Shown: in pieces, positions 11,124 through 19,605 of the stretch
Position numbering within the stretch: position 1 is the first letter of the stretch
Layout of the letters: every line of letters starts with the position of its first letter
Origin: Pseudomonadota bacterium
Lineage (GTDB): Bacteria; Pseudomonadota; Gammaproteobacteria; Steroidobacterales; Steroidobacteraceae
Reading direction: 5' to 3'
Assembly: GCA_037200975.1 (NCBI GenBank)
Contig: JBBCGI010000001.1
Location: 2,170,001-2,234,000, forward strand
Length of the DNA stretch: 64,000 nucleotides
Notes under the pieces: generated by a model
Seen by the model: only the letters and a program-made list of their open reading frames with translations
What the model was told of the DNA's origin: nothing
Databases searched by the model: none
Translations under genes and position numbers: made by a program

Positions 11124-11901
11124 TGTTGTTCACATGCTGTACGGCGCCCTGGCCGAAACGCACGGCGCGTTCCCCATGGAAGTAGGCCTGGATCCACGGG
11201 TGTGGATTGGCGGTGATGTTGGCCAGGGTGTCGCTCGTCATCTTGCGGTCGATGATCACCCCGACACGATTGCAGGTTCTGAAGATGGTGTCGAGGTCAT
11301 GCGTGATCATGACGACGGTGAGTCCTAGCTGCTCGCGCAGGTCCATGAGCAAGGCGTCGAACGCCGCGGCGCTGATCGGGTCGAGGCCGGCGGTCGGTTC
11401 GTCGAGCATGAGCAGCGCCGGATCGAGCGCGAGGGCACGCGCCAGCGCGGCGCGTTTGATCATGCCGCCCGACAGCTGCGCCGGGTATTTGCGCGCCGCC
11501 TCGTCCGTCAGGCCCACCAGCCGGATCTTGAGCATCGCCAGTTCTTCGAGTGCGCGCGGCGTCAACCGCAGGTGTTCGAGCATCGGCAGTTGCACGTTTT
11601 GCAGGACCGTGAGCGAGGAGAACAGCGCACCCTGCTGGAAGGTGACTCCGTAGGTCGCCTTGATGTCCTTGAGCTGCGCCACAGTCAATTGCGTGAGATC
11701 GCGCCCCTGCATTCGCACCTCGCCCGCCTGCGGCCGCTGCAGCCCCAGGATCGAGCGCAACAGCACCGATTTGCCGGCCCCCGAGCCACCGACGATCCCG
11801 AACACCTCGCCGCGGTACACGGTCATGTCGAGCCCGTCGTGCACGATCTGCCGGCCGAACCGGTTCACGAGCCCGCGGACTTCGATGAGCGGTTCGGCCA
11901 T
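11113..11901 (-). CDS. mlaF: MlaF-type ABC transporter ATP-binding protein
   Basis: A 262-residue ATPase subunit. Visible motifs: Walker A GGSGAGKS, Q-loop FQQGALFSSL, ABC signature LSGGMIKR (the MlaF-type variant), Walker B LMLDEPTAGLDP and the switch His in MITHDLD. It energises lipid movement by MlaE and MlaD at the inner membrane. Start is ATG at 11901 (MAEPLIEVRG); the frame is open further but would cover mlaE. Its first base is shared with the mlaE stop (TGATG-type junction). It is the second gene of a four-gene operon running mlaE-mlaF-mlaD-lipoprotein. Confidence 0.92.
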   Translation of the reverse strand: MAEPLIEVRGLVNRFGRQIVHDGLDMTVYRGEVFGIVGGSGAGKSVLLRSILGLQRPQAGEVRMQGRDLTQLTVAQLKDIKATYGVTFQQGALFSSLTVLQNVQLPMLEHLRLTPRALEELAMLKIRLVGLTDEAARKYPAQLSGGMIKRAALARALALDPALLMLDEPTAGLDPISAAAFDALLMDLREQLGLTVVMITHDLDTIFRTCNRVGVIIDRKMTSDTLANITANPHPWIQAYFHGERAVRFGQGAVQHVNNNGT

Positions 11902-13016
11902 CAGATATCCAACTGCCAGAACGCGATGGCGAATATCGCGTTGGCGAAGATGACCAGGAAGATCGACTGCACGACGGCGACGGTAGTCAGGCGGCCGAGC
12001 TCGCGCGAGGAATCGCGGACCTGCAGGCCGCGGTACGTGCCGGAGAGAGCGATCAGCAGGCCGAAGACCGGCGCCTTGATGATGCCCACCCAGAAGGTGG
12101 TGGGCGCGATCGCGTCCTGCACACGCTCGAGATACAGCACCAGCGGCATGTCGAGCAGCCATTTGCACAACAAGGCGCCGCCCGTGAGCCCGATGCCGTC
12201 GGCGATGACCGCCAGCAGCGGCATGGCGATCACGAGGCCGATGACGCGCGGCACGATCAGCACCTCGTGCGGTTCCACGCCGATCGCGTGCAACGCGTCG
12301 ACTTCCTCGTTGAGCTTCATCGCGCCGATCTCGGCCGCGAACGCCGAGCCGGACCGGCCGGCGACGATGATGGCCGTCAGCAACACGCCGAGCTCGCGCA
12401 ACACGCCGACGGTGACGATGTCGACCACGAAGATTTCGGCGCCGTACGCGCGCGCCTGCTGCGCGGCGATGTAGGCGATGATCAGCGTGATCAGAAAGGC
12501 GATCAGCGAGACGATCGGAATGGCGGTGATGCCGGTCTCGTAAACATGCCGCGCGATCGAAGCGGGCCGCAGGCGGCGCCAGCTGGTGCAGGCGCGCCCG
12601 AACGCGACGCAGGCGCGGCCGATGAAGTCGAGCGCCAGCTTCACGGCCTGCACGCGGCGCGTCACCTGTTTGCCGAGCGCGCTGACCGGCTCGAAGGCGG
12701 ACTCGGATGAAGACGGCGGAGTGGGCCGCACCTTGCCCGCCAGCGTGTGATCGATGAGCTCGAGCTGACCGGGCGGTGGGCCATCGAACTGGATGTTCAA
12801 GCCCGCGGCCTCGGCCGCTTTCAGCCATTCACGCAGCCGCCAGGCACCGGCCAGGTCGAGCGTGACGGTGTCGGGAACCGTGACCTTGAGGGACCGAGCA
12901 CCCGCGAAGGAGTGCGCGGCGATTTCGGCGTCGATGGCGGGCAGATTCGCGCCGCGCCATTCGCCGGAGAGTTCGGCGTCGAGAGCGTCGCCGTCGCGTT
13001 GTAGCCGCAGGTACAT
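11901..13016 (-). CDS. mlaE: MlaE-type permease with N-terminal STAS domain
   Basis: A 371-residue inner-membrane permease. Residues about 1-90 look like a STAS domain (LDAELSGEW, LDLAGAWRLREWLKAA), which in E. coli is the separate protein MlaB. After a linker, the MlaE domain spans about 130-371 with 5-6 hydrophobic segments and the family core GRSGSAFAAEIGAMKLNEEVDAL. The ATG at 13016 (MYLRLQRDGD) is preferred to the in-frame GTG at 13043, which has no Shine-Dalgarno-like sequence. It is first of the operon. I saw no clear promoter in the 112 bp upstream, which includes only GC-rich inverted repeats. Confidence 0.9.
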   Translation of the reverse strand: MYLRLQRDGDALDAELSGEWRGANLPAIDAEIAAHSFAGARSLKVTVPDTVTLDLAGAWRLREWLKAAEAAGLNIQFDGPPPGQLELIDHTLAGKVRPTPPSSSESAFEPVSALGKQVTRRVQAVKLALDFIGRACVAFGRACTSWRRLRPASIARHVYETGITAIPIVSLIAFLITLIIAYIAAQQARAYGAEIFVVDIVTVGVLRELGVLLTAIIVAGRSGSAFAAEIGAMKLNEEVDALHAIGVEPHEVLIVPRVIGLVIAMPLLAVIADGIGLTGGALLCKWLLDMPLVLYLERVQDAIAPTTFWVGIIKAPVFGLLIALSGTYRGLQVRDSSRELGRLTTVAVVQSIFLVIFANAIFAIAFWQLDI

Positions 13017-13155
13017 CCGGCCCGGAGTGTACCTTGGAGCCACGCCGCGCGAGGGACTGCGGTGCGGGTGACGCCTTTGGGGAAGGGTAACGCCACCCGC
13101 ACCGCCGGGCGCGCGCCGGATTCCGGCCGGCGCTCGCCCCTCTAACTACAGAGGA

Positions 13156-14118
13156 TCAGGATTCGTCGCGGTACCGGCGGATGCGGATGGCGACGAACAC
13201 CATGGCGGCGCCGGCGGCGACTCCGAGCCACATTTCAACGCTGGTGAACATGTTCGACAGGTGGAACGCGTTGTACACGTCGTCCACCGCCGGCAGCCGG
13301 TCATTGGTGCCCGCTTCGAACGCGTTCGGATCCACCTTCATGAGCTCGATGTAGCCCGTGAAGCGCCGGCCGAGGAAATCGAGCACGTGGTCGCTCTGCA
13401 GGAAGACCTTCTCCAGCACCGGCAGCGCGATCGGCGGCAGGATGGCCCACAGGAACACCTTGTTCTTCGCCCAGCTCGACAACAGCAGCAGGTAGCCCGC
13501 GATCGGCGCGTACCACAACACGCCGCCCAGCATCACGCCGAAGGCGATGGCCTGCGAGCGCAGCCAGGCGCTGAAGCTCCAGTCGGGAAACATCTGGCCG
13601 ATGACCGTGTCGTGCAGGATCGCCGATGCCGTGAGGTAGTTGACGAATTGCGTGACGGCGCTCAGCAGTATCACGCCGATCGGCACCACCAGCAGCGCCA
13701 CCGCCAGTTTCGACAGCACGACGTTGGTATCGGAAACCGGCAGCGACTTCCAGAACAGGATGCTGCGATCCTTGCGTTCGGTGTACAGGCAGTCGATCAG
13801 GTAGAAGAACACGACGATCGTCATGAACACCGAGATCAGCCCGAAGATCGCGAGGTAGGAGACCGCGAAAACGCTTTCCTTGCGCTCCTCGGGCATGTTG
13901 AGCGCCTGCTGCACCTGCTGTTTCTGCTGGTTGTCCAGCGACAGCTCTCCGACGGGGCGTCCGTCGATCTTGATGCCGGAGTTTCCGCCATCAGGTACGT
14001 GCAGCATCGCCCAGTTGAAGAACAGCGTGATGAGGCCCACCCAGACGAGCGGTGCGATCCACAGCGATTTGTGTTCCCAGATTTCGCGGCGGATCAGCAT
14101 GGGGAATGTGGAGTTCAT
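13156..14118 (-). CDS. ABC-2 type transporter permease
   Basis: A 320-residue membrane protein with about six hydrophobic segments: near 20-40, 105-128 (ISVFMTIVVFFYLIDCLY), 150-175, 195-235 and 285-308. The loop TERKDRSILFWKSLP is typical of ABC-2/Linearmycin-type permeases next to YtrA-regulated ATPases. It is last in the operon: 50-residue gene, gntR, ATPase, permease. The start ATG at 14118 overlaps the ATPase stop by 4 bp. The substrate is unknown; YtrA-type operons often respond to cell-wall stress, but nothing in the sequence fixes that here. Confidence 0.85.
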   Translation of the reverse strand: MNSTFPMLIRREIWEHKSLWIAPLVWVGLITLFFNWAMLHVPDGGNSGIKIDGRPVGELSLDNQQKQQVQQALNMPEERKESVFAVSYLAIFGLISVFMTIVVFFYLIDCLYTERKDRSILFWKSLPVSDTNVVLSKLAVALLVVPIGVILLSAVTQFVNYLTASAILHDTVIGQMFPDWSFSAWLRSQAIAFGVMLGGVLWYAPIAGYLLLLSSWAKNKVFLWAILPPIALPVLEKVFLQSDHVLDFLGRRFTGYIELMKVDPNAFEAGTNDRLPAVDDVYNAFHLSNMFTSVEMWLGVAAGAAMVFVAIRIRRYRDES

Positions 14119-14990
14119 GCGGCCTCCTTCGACTGCGTACCGGCGGGCTGCATCATCGCGACGAACAGATCCGTGACCGACGGCGCGCGGGTTTCCCCGA
14201 GCGGCGCGAGTTCGGACTGGTTGCGTCCGTCGTAGAGCATGGCGATCCGGCCGAAGACTTCGCGCTCGTAGAACGGCTTGAGCGCGCGCGCCGCGTCGAC
14301 ATTGCCGGCGGTGGGCACGAGCTGAGTAAAACGTTCGCCCAGGTTTTCCATGGCCGCGTCGAGCGCGATCTTGCCGTGCTGGATGAAGACGATGTCCGTG
14401 AGGATGTTCTCGATCTCCTCGACCTGGTGCGTGGTCACGAGGATGGTGCGCTCCTTGTCGAAGTAGTCGTTCAGCAGGTTGTCGTAGAACGAGCGGCGGA
14501 ACAGCAGGTCCAGGCCGAGCGTGGGTTCGTCCAGCACCAGTAGTTTGGCGTCGATGGCCAGGATCAGCGCCAGGTGCAGCTGCGTGACCATGCCCTTCGA
14601 GAGCTGGCGGACACTGCTGCCGAGCTTGATGTCGGTGCGGGCGAGGAAATCCAGCGCCCGTTTGCGATCGAAGCGCGGATGCACGCCGGCGACGAAGTCG
14701 ACCGCCTGCGACACCTTGATCCAGCGCGGCAACACCGCGACGTCGGCGATGAAACACACCTCTTCCATCAGCTGGTTGCGCTCGGTGCGTGGATCCCGGC
14801 CGAGCACCTTCAGTTCGCCGTCGAACGCGGTGAGGCCGAGGATCGCCTTGATGGCGGTGGTCTTGCCGGCGCCGTTCGGGCCGATGAGGCCGACGATGCG
14901 TCCCGGCTGGACGTTGAGGTCGATGCCACGCAGCACTTGCGTGCTGCCGTAGCTCTTCGTGAGACCGCGAGCTTCAATGATTGCTGTCAT
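14115..14990 (-). CDS. ABC transporter ATP-binding protein
   Basis: A 291-residue ATPase with Walker A GPNGAGKT, a variant signature LSKGMVTQ, Walker B LLVLDEPTLGLD and the switch VTTHQVEE. Residues after about 215 form the extra C-terminal region common in ABC-2 exporter ATPases. Two ATGs (14996 and 14990) are possible. GGAAG lies 6 nt upstream of 14990 and directly abuts 14996, so 14990 is chosen. The 5' end overlaps gntR by 17 bp and the 3' end overlaps the permease by 4 bp, consistent with a coupled operon. Confidence 0.9.
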   Translation of the reverse strand: MTAIIEARGLTKSYGSTQVLRGIDLNVQPGRIVGLIGPNGAGKTTAIKAILGLTAFDGELKVLGRDPRTERNQLMEEVCFIADVAVLPRWIKVSQAVDFVAGVHPRFDRKRALDFLARTDIKLGSSVRQLSKGMVTQLHLALILAIDAKLLVLDEPTLGLDLLFRRSFYDNLLNDYFDKERTILVTTHQVEEIENILTDIVFIQHGKIALDAAMENLGERFTQLVPTAGNVDAARALKPFYEREVFGRIAMLYDGRNQSELAPLGETRAPSVTDLFVAMMQPAGTQSKEAA

Positions 14991-15396
14991 CTTCATCTTC
15001 CGTTGAGGCGCGGGTCGGGAACGGCTGTGACACCGGGACCGATTTCGCACCGCGTTTCATGAGTTCTTCTGTGGAGAAACCGAGCCGCGCGATGGTCGCG
15101 TAAATCTTCGGCCATTCCGTCTCGAGGAAATACACACGTTCGTCTTTCATGAGGGCCTGCCGTGCTCCGCTGTTGACGAACATGCCGCGCCCGCGTTTCT
15201 TCTCGACCAGCTGCTCATCGACGAGCTGCTGGTATCCCTTGAGAACGGTCAGCGGGTTGAGACGAAATTCCGCCGCGACGGCGCGGACCGAGGGGAGCGG
15301 ATCACCCTCCTTGAGGACTCCCTCGAGGATCATCGCCACCACTCGATCGCGCAGCTGCCGGTATATCGGCTGGCCATCGTCCCATTGCGGGTCCAT
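14974..15396 (-). CDS. GntR family regulator, YtrA subfamily
   Basis: A 140-residue repressor. It has an N-terminal winged helix (about 8-75; PIYRQLRDRVVAMI, then LPSVRAVAAEFRLNPLTVLKGYQQL), and only a short C-terminal dimerisation tail, as in YtrA-type GntR proteins that lie in ABC-transporter operons. AGGAG lies about 8 nt before the ATG at 15396. It probably autoregulates its own operon: a 9-bp inverted repeat at 15618-15647 sits upstream of the first gene. The C-terminal tail is unusually acidic (STEDEDDSNH). Confidence 0.92.
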   Translation of the reverse strand: MDPQWDDGQPIYRQLRDRVVAMILEGVLKEGDPLPSVRAVAAEFRLNPLTVLKGYQQLVDEQLVEKKRGRGMFVNSGARQALMKDERVYFLETEWPKIYATIARLGFSTEELMKRGAKSVPVSQPFPTRASTEDEDDSNH

Positions 15397-15411
15397 CTGG
15401 TTGCTCCTGGT

Positions 15412-15564
15412 TCAGCGAACCGAGGCGGTCAGGGCGGCCGCGAAGCTGTAGTCGCGCTGGGCGAGTTTCAGGTTGAGTGAGCTGGTGAACGTGTAGCTCA
15501 GAGCGAGGGTCACGGCGAGTGCGGCAAACGCGCTGGCTACGGATTTGAGGTTCAGGGTCTTCAT
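15412..15564 (-). CDS. 50-residue membrane/secreted small protein, first gene of the gntR-ABC operon
   Basis: A short gene of 51 codons ending in TGA at 15412-15414. It encodes MKTLNLKSVASAFAALAVTL followed by ALSYTFTSS and a polar tail ending LTASVR. A strong Shine-Dalgarno sequence (AAGGAAG, about 7 nt before the ATG) supports translation. The hydrophobic stretch at about 9-27 looks like a signal peptide or a single membrane span. It lies 15 bp upstream of gntR on the same strand and downstream of the palindromic operator, so it is the promoter-proximal gene of the operon. I do not recognise a family. It could be a small accessory subunit or a leader peptide. Confidence 0.7.
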   Translation of the reverse strand: MKTLNLKSVASAFAALAVTLALSYTFTSSLNLKLAQRDYSFAAALTASVR

Positions 15565-15617
15565 GATCGTCTTCCTTCGGTTTCGTGGCGTCTCGCCCTA
15601 TGCGATTCGCCCTACGT

Positions 15618-15647
15618 GTTGGTGTTATATATAACTACAACACCAAC
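15618..15647 (-). promoter_or_regulatory. palindromic operator and likely promoter of the gntR-ABC operon
   Basis: Perfect 9-bp inverted repeat, GTTGGTGTT and AACACCAAC, separated by 12 AT-rich bases (ATATATAACTAC). It lies 54-83 bp upstream of the 50-residue gene. On the minus strand a TTGTTT element 18 bp before TATATA could be the -35/-10 pair, placing the palindrome over the -10 region. That is the arrangement expected for autorepression by the YtrA-type GntR regulator encoded two genes down. Regulator identity is inferred from context. Confidence 0.6.
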
Positions 15648-15726
15648 TCAGAAACAAGCCCTAACCCGAAAAAAGTTTCTGCCGCGTTGCAAGCCATGAG
15701 GCGTTCAAATCCGGCGCGGGGGCCAC

Positions 15727-15936
15727 ATGAAATCCAAACTATTGTTTATCTTAGGAATTGTGGTCGCGCACGGCGCTGTCGGTGCCGGTCTGATGCACGA
15801 CCTGTCCTCCCCGGCGCGCGAAGTGGCCCTGACCTGCGCCCATACCCCCACCGCGGACCCGTACTTCGCTCCGCAGCGCGAACTGCTCGCGATGTCGATC
15901 TTGTCCCCCGCCGCGGCGGAAGCGATCCAGCCGTGA
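15727..15936 (+). CDS. small exported protein of unknown function
   Basis: A 69-residue protein. The N-terminus MKSKLLFILGIVVAHGAVGA is hydrophobic and looks like a signal peptide or anchor. The mature part is short, with one Cys (TCAHTP) and the Cys-free tail PQRELLAMSILSPAAAEAIQP. A purine-rich GGGGG lies just upstream of the ATG. The gene precedes an ECF sigma factor gene on the same strand and an in-frame GTG for that sigma gene overlaps its stop, so it may belong to the same transcription unit. No family recognised. Confidence 0.5.
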   Translation: MKSKLLFILGIVVAHGAVGAGLMHDLSSPAREVALTCAHTPTADPYFAPQRELLAMSILSPAAAEAIQP

Positions 15937-16022
15937 ATGCGGCACTCATCACGGTGGACGGCCTCACTACTTCAGAAACGTCGACGCGCTTGCCGCGCGC
16001 AACTCCGCGTAGAGTCGCGGCG

Positions 16023-16586
16023 ATGAGTGAGGACGACGACGCGCAACTGATGCTTGCGTATGCACGCGGAGAAATGCGCGCTTTCGAAACGCTCTATTCA
16101 CGCCATCGCGGCGCTCTTTATCGTTACCTGGTGCGCCAGGCGCGCGACGGCGAAGTCGCGAACGACCTGTTCCAGGAAGTGTGGAGCCGCGTGATCGTCA
16201 ACCGCGCCCGCTACGAGCCGCGCGCGAAATTCCGTACCTTCCTGTTCACGCTTGCGCACAACTGCTTCATCGATCACTGTCGCCGCACGAAGAGCCGTCC
16301 GGCGGGAATGGGCATCGAGGACGCGGACGCCGCGGACCTGTTGCCGGCGGATGCCGAGCAGCTGCCGGACGTGCGGCTGGCACGCGACGAGACGACGCGG
16401 CGTTATCGCGCGGCGCTCGCCACGTTGCCGCCTGCGCAGCGCGATGTCTATCTACTGCACGAGGAATCGGATCTGTCACTCGAGGAAATCGCACGCGTGA
16501 CCGGCGTTGGCGCCGAAACGGCGAAGAGCCGGCTGCGTTACGCGGTCGGCAAACTGAAAGCGGCGCTGGCCGCGGCGGAGGCATGA
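16023..16586 (+). CDS. ECF-type RNA polymerase sigma factor
   Basis: A 187-residue sigma-70 family member with region 2 (FETLYSRHRGALYRYL, DLFQEVWSRVI, FRTFLFTLAHNCFID) and region 4 (LPPAQRDVYLLHEE, SLEEIARVTGV, AKSRLRYAVGKLK). It redirects RNA polymerase to an unknown stress or envelope regulon. ATG at 16023 (MSEDDDAQLML) is chosen by family-like N-terminus. An in-frame GTG at 15933 overlaps the stop of the upstream small gene and would add 30 residues that do not look like sigma. The stop overlaps the start of the next gene (ATGATGA), the usual coupling of a sigma factor to its anti-sigma. Confidence 0.9.
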   Translation: MSEDDDAQLMLAYARGEMRAFETLYSRHRGALYRYLVRQARDGEVANDLFQEVWSRVIVNRARYEPRAKFRTFLFTLAHNCFIDHCRRTKSRPAGMGIEDADAADLLPADAEQLPDVRLARDETTRRYRAALATLPPAQRDVYLLHEESDLSLEEIARVTGVGAETAKSRLRYAVGKLKAALAAAEA

Positions 16587-17260
16587 TGAACCGCCCCGAC
16601 GATGAATTCGAAGCATTCCTGACGCGCCGCAAGCCGCTCTTTCGCGGCATCGAAGATCCGCTCGAGCCGCCCGGTGAGCTGGATCGCCTCGTGCTGCGCC
16701 AGGCGCGCGAGGCGCTCGAAGGTACGCGGCCGCAGCGCGTGTACAAGGGGCCGCGATGGGGCGCGCCGCTGGCCATCGCGGCGACGCTGGTGCTGGCTTT
16801 GGCGGTGATCCTGAACGTCGGCATGCCGGTCAAGCCCGCGCCCACGCCGGAGGTGACGGTGCAGACTGTCGCGCAGCGACTCGACTATCCGGCCGCACCG
16901 GCGGCCACGTTGCCCGAAGCCCAGGCGCCTAACAACTCTGCGCCTGACAGGGCAAACACTGAAGCCGCACTGCCCGCCGAAAGCGCGGACGGCGCGGCCG
17001 ACACCGCCGGCAATTCCATCGTGATCGAGCTCAGCCCCAGTGCGGCACCTGCGCCCGCTTCTCCCGGCGGCTTCGTCTCCGAAGCGGAAGCCAACCGATA
17101 CGCGCGCGTACCGCAGTCGCCGGCCTTCCGCGGCGATTCGAAGCGCTGGCTCGCGGAGATCGAACGGCTGCGTGCCACCGGCATGAACGCGCAGGCCGAT
17201 GCCGAGTACGCCGAATACAAACGCCAGCATCGGGCCTACGCCGTGTCCCCGGACCGCTAG
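16583..17260 (+). CDS. probable anti-sigma factor (single-span membrane protein)
   Basis: A 225-residue protein with a cytoplasmic N-terminal part (about 1-55), one TM helix (about 57-77; APLAIAATLVLALAVILNV) and a Pro/Ala-rich periplasmic stretch. It ends in a charged C-terminal helix containing SKRWLAEIERLRATG. I see no HxxxCxxC zinc motif. The anti-sigma role is inferred from ATGATGA coupling to the ECF gene and the one-TM topology. The start is ATG 16583 or 16586, with GGAGG just upstream. An alternative is a general membrane protein cotranscribed with the sigma gene. Confidence 0.65.
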   Translation: MMNRPDDEFEAFLTRRKPLFRGIEDPLEPPGELDRLVLRQAREALEGTRPQRVYKGPRWGAPLAIAATLVLALAVILNVGMPVKPAPTPEVTVQTVAQRLDYPAAPAATLPEAQAPNNSAPDRANTEAALPAESADGAADTAGNSIVIELSPSAAPAPASPGGFVSEAEANRYARVPQSPAFRGDSKRWLAEIERLRATGMNAQADAEYAEYKRQHRAYAVSPDR

Positions 17261-17351
17261 CGGGCCGACCTGAAGGCAAGCGCACAAGCTCCCTGCTAGA
17301 ATTCCGGCCCGCATTTTTCTGGCCTGTTCATAGCCGCCTGGGAGCCCTTCG

Positions 17352-18329
17352 ATGAAACCCGCTGTCAATGTCGCCATCACCGGTGCCGCCGGCCAGATCG
17401 GTTATGCCCTGGCCTTCCGCGTTGCCTCCGGCCAGATGCTGGGTGCCGACACCCCGGTGAACCTGCATCTGCTCGAGGTCACGCCGGCGCTGCCACAGCT
17501 CGCGGGCGTGGTGATGGAGCTCAACGACTGCGCATTCCCCACGCTCAACAAGATCGTCGCCACCGACGACGCACGCGTCGCGTTCAAGGATTGCCAGGCC
17601 GCCCTGCTGGTCGGCGCGCGCCCGCGCGGCCCCGGCATGGAGCGCAAGGATCTGCTGATGGCCAACGCGCAGATCTTCTCCGCGCAGGGCAAGGCGATGA
17701 ACGACGTCGCCGATCGCAACATCCGCGTGCTGGTGGTCGGCAACCCGGCCAATACCAACGCGATGATCGCGCGCGCCAACGCCAAGGACTTGAACCCGCG
17801 CAATTTCACCGCGATGACGCGCCTCGATCACAACCGCGCCGTCTCGCAGCTCGCCGAGAAAACCGGCAGCCACGTCACCAAGGTCCAGAAGATGCTCATC
17901 TGGGGCAACCACTCCGCGACGCAGTATCCGGATCTCAACTTCTGCACCGTCGATGGCAAGGCCGCGCATTCACTGGTCGACCGCAAGTGGTACGAAGAGA
18001 CCTTCATTCCGACCGTGCAGCAGCGCGGCGCCGCCATCATCAAGGCGCGCGGCGCATCGTCGGCCGCCTCGGCGGCATCGGCCGCGATCGACCACATGCG
18101 CGACTGGCATCTCGGCACGGCCGCCGACAACTTCATCAGCATGGCCGTGCCGTCGGATGGCAGCTACGGCATCAAGGAAGGCGTGGTGTATTCGTATCCG
18201 GTCACCACCGCCAACGGCGACTACCAGATCGTGCAGGGTCTGGGCGTGGACGACTTCTCGCGCAAACGCATGGATGCCACCGACAAGGAACTGCGCGAAG
18301 AACGCGACGGGGTCAAGGAACTGATCTAG
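17352..18329 (+). CDS. mdh: malate dehydrogenase
   Basis: A 325-residue NAD-dependent enzyme interconverting malate and oxaloacetate in the TCA cycle. It has the nucleotide-binding [10 protein letters not shown] motif near the N-terminus, the mobile-loop [11 protein letters not shown] with substrate-binding arginines, NPANTNA, the catalytic Asp/Arg in MTRLDHNRA and the catalytic His in IWGNHSATQ. Length and motifs match the MDH type of about 325-330 aa found in Burkholderia and Xanthomonas rather than the 312-aa E. coli type. GGGAG lies 7-8 nt before the ATG. The 3' end overlaps the convergent methyltransferase gene by 17 bp. Confidence 0.96.
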   Translation: MKPAVNVAITGAAGQIGYALAFRVASGQMLGADTPVNLHLLEVTPALPQLAGVVMELNDCAFPTLNKIVATDDARVAFKDCQAALLVGARPRGPGMERKDLLMANAQIFSAQGKAMNDVADRNIRVLVVGNPANTNAMIARANAKDLNPRNFTAMTRLDHNRAVSQLAEKTGSHVTKVQKMLIWGNHSATQYPDLNFCTVDGKAAHSLVDRKWYEETFIPTVQQRGAAIIKARGASSAASAASAAIDHMRDWHLGTAADNFISMAVPSDGSYGIKEGVVYSYPVTTANGDYQIVQGLGVDDFSRKRMDATDKELREERDGVKELI

Positions 18330-19083
18330 TCACCGGGCGCAGACGCCCGGCGCGTAATCCCAGCGGCATGTGCAGCGGCACGCTGACGCCGGCGCCGGGC
18401 CAGATGGCGCCCAACGATTCGGCCAGCATCGGCACCGGGTCTGCGCCCACCGCCTTGCGGTAACGCGCGGTGGCCGACCAGCTGCTCACGTAGCCGATCA
18501 CCTGCTCGATTCTCCAGTCCAGGTTCAATCCGAACGGCGGCGCTTCGAGCTGCTCGAATGGAAACGGCAGCGTCGAGTAGTTTGACTCGATGTGGCGGCG
18601 CTCCGGCGGCCAGTACGGCCCGACCACGTCGCGATAGAAGTCGAGGAATCTGCGATCGAGTGCGGCGTCGGCGAATTTCGGCCGCGGGTAGTTCCACACC
18701 ACGAGCAACGCGCCGGGACGCGCCACGCGCCGCGCCTCGGCGTAAAACGCCTCGACATCGAACCAATGCAGCGCCTGCGCCACGGTGACGAGATCGACGG
18801 AGGCGTCCGCCAGTCCGGAATTTTCGGCCGATGCGACGCTGTACCGCACGCGCGGATGCGGTTTCGCCGCGGCTATCTGCTCTGCGGCCACGTCCGTCGC
18901 GTACACAACCGCGAAGTGTCCGGCGAGCGCCGTGCTCGCCTGGCCGCTGCCGCAGCCGCAATCCCACACGGCGTTCAAAGACGCGGAAACGCGCGCGAGC
19001 CATGCGAACAACTCCGGTGGATAGCCGGGACGGAAGTTCGCGTACTCGCGCGCGACGCTGGTGAAAAGTTCGGCATTCGACAT
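18313..19083 (-). CDS. class I SAM-dependent methyltransferase
   Basis: A 256-residue protein. SAM-binding motif I is [12 protein letters not shown] (about 40-51), followed by [24 protein letters not shown] and AQALHWFD, the pattern of the UbiE/TMT1-like Methyltransf_11 group. Substrate unknown. The C-terminal codons lie in the overlap with mdh and over a 7-bp hairpin (18333-18350). The next gene upstream (doxX) is 9 bp away on the same strand, so the two are probably cotranscribed. Confidence 0.85.
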   Translation of the reverse strand: MSNAELFTSVAREYANFRPGYPPELFAWLARVSASLNAVWDCGCGSGQASTALAGHFAVVYATDVAAEQIAAAKPHPRVRYSVASAENSGLADASVDLVTVAQALHWFDVEAFYAEARRVARPGALLVVWNYPRPKFADAALDRRFLDFYRDVVGPYWPPERRHIESNYSTLPFPFEQLEAPPFGLNLDWRIEQVIGYVSSWSATARYRKAVGADPVPMLAESLGAIWPGAGVSVPLHMPLGLRAGRLRPVTRSVP

Positions 19084-19092
19084 GCCGCCCTT

Positions 19093-19530
19093 TTACGCCT
19101 GCTGTGCAGCCGCGCCAAACACCTGGGAGCGGTTCGCGGCGACGTTGCGGGCAGCGAAATACTGCAGCGCGACGGCCACCGAGACCACGATCAGGAACAG
19201 CGGATATTCCCAGCCACCACCTGCGGCGCTGAACACCCAACCGTTGCCCGAGTGCACCCAGAAGGCGCCGCCGAGAACCGGCAGCAGTGCGAGCGCGGTC
19301 CAGCCGGTGGCGACGTTCGCCAGCAGCAATACTCCGCCGATGACTTCTGCGGCGATCACGACGTAAGCGGTGAACGACGGCAACCCGAGCGATGCGAAGT
19401 AACCCGCGGTACCGGCGAAGCCGAACGTGAAAACTTTCAGCACGATGCTGTGCGTCAGGTACATGACACCGAGCGATACGCGCAGCAACAGTGAGGCGGC
19501 GTCGCCACCCTTTCCGATCAATGCAGACAT
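19093..19530 (-). CDS. DoxX family membrane protein
   Basis: A 145-residue integral membrane protein with four hydrophobic helices. The first part, SLLLRVSLGVMYLTHSIVLK, is the DoxX signature helix, followed by FASLGLPSFTAYVVIAAEVIGGVLLL. Family members are linked to redox or detoxification roles, but specific function here is unknown. GGGAG precedes the ATG by about 7 nt. It is divergent from a LysR gene, which is a good candidate for its regulator, as DoxX/LysR divergent pairs are frequent. Confidence 0.85.
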   Translation of the reverse strand: MSALIGKGGDAASLLLRVSLGVMYLTHSIVLKVFTFGFAGTAGYFASLGLPSFTAYVVIAAEVIGGVLLLANVATGWTALALLPVLGGAFWVHSGNGWVFSAAGGGWEYPLFLIVVSVAVALQYFAARNVAANRSQVFGAAAQQA

Positions 19531-19605
19531 GACAATCTCCCGTTTCGATCGCGTGATTGCGATGGAGAGATGCTAGATGGGCGTGCTTGCAAAGCCATTA
19601 GCCGT

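Noticed and set aside
18333-18350. CCGGGCG-CAGA-CGCCCGG hairpin as an mdh terminator
   Set aside because: No T-tract follows on either strand and it lies inside the methyltransferase coding sequence.
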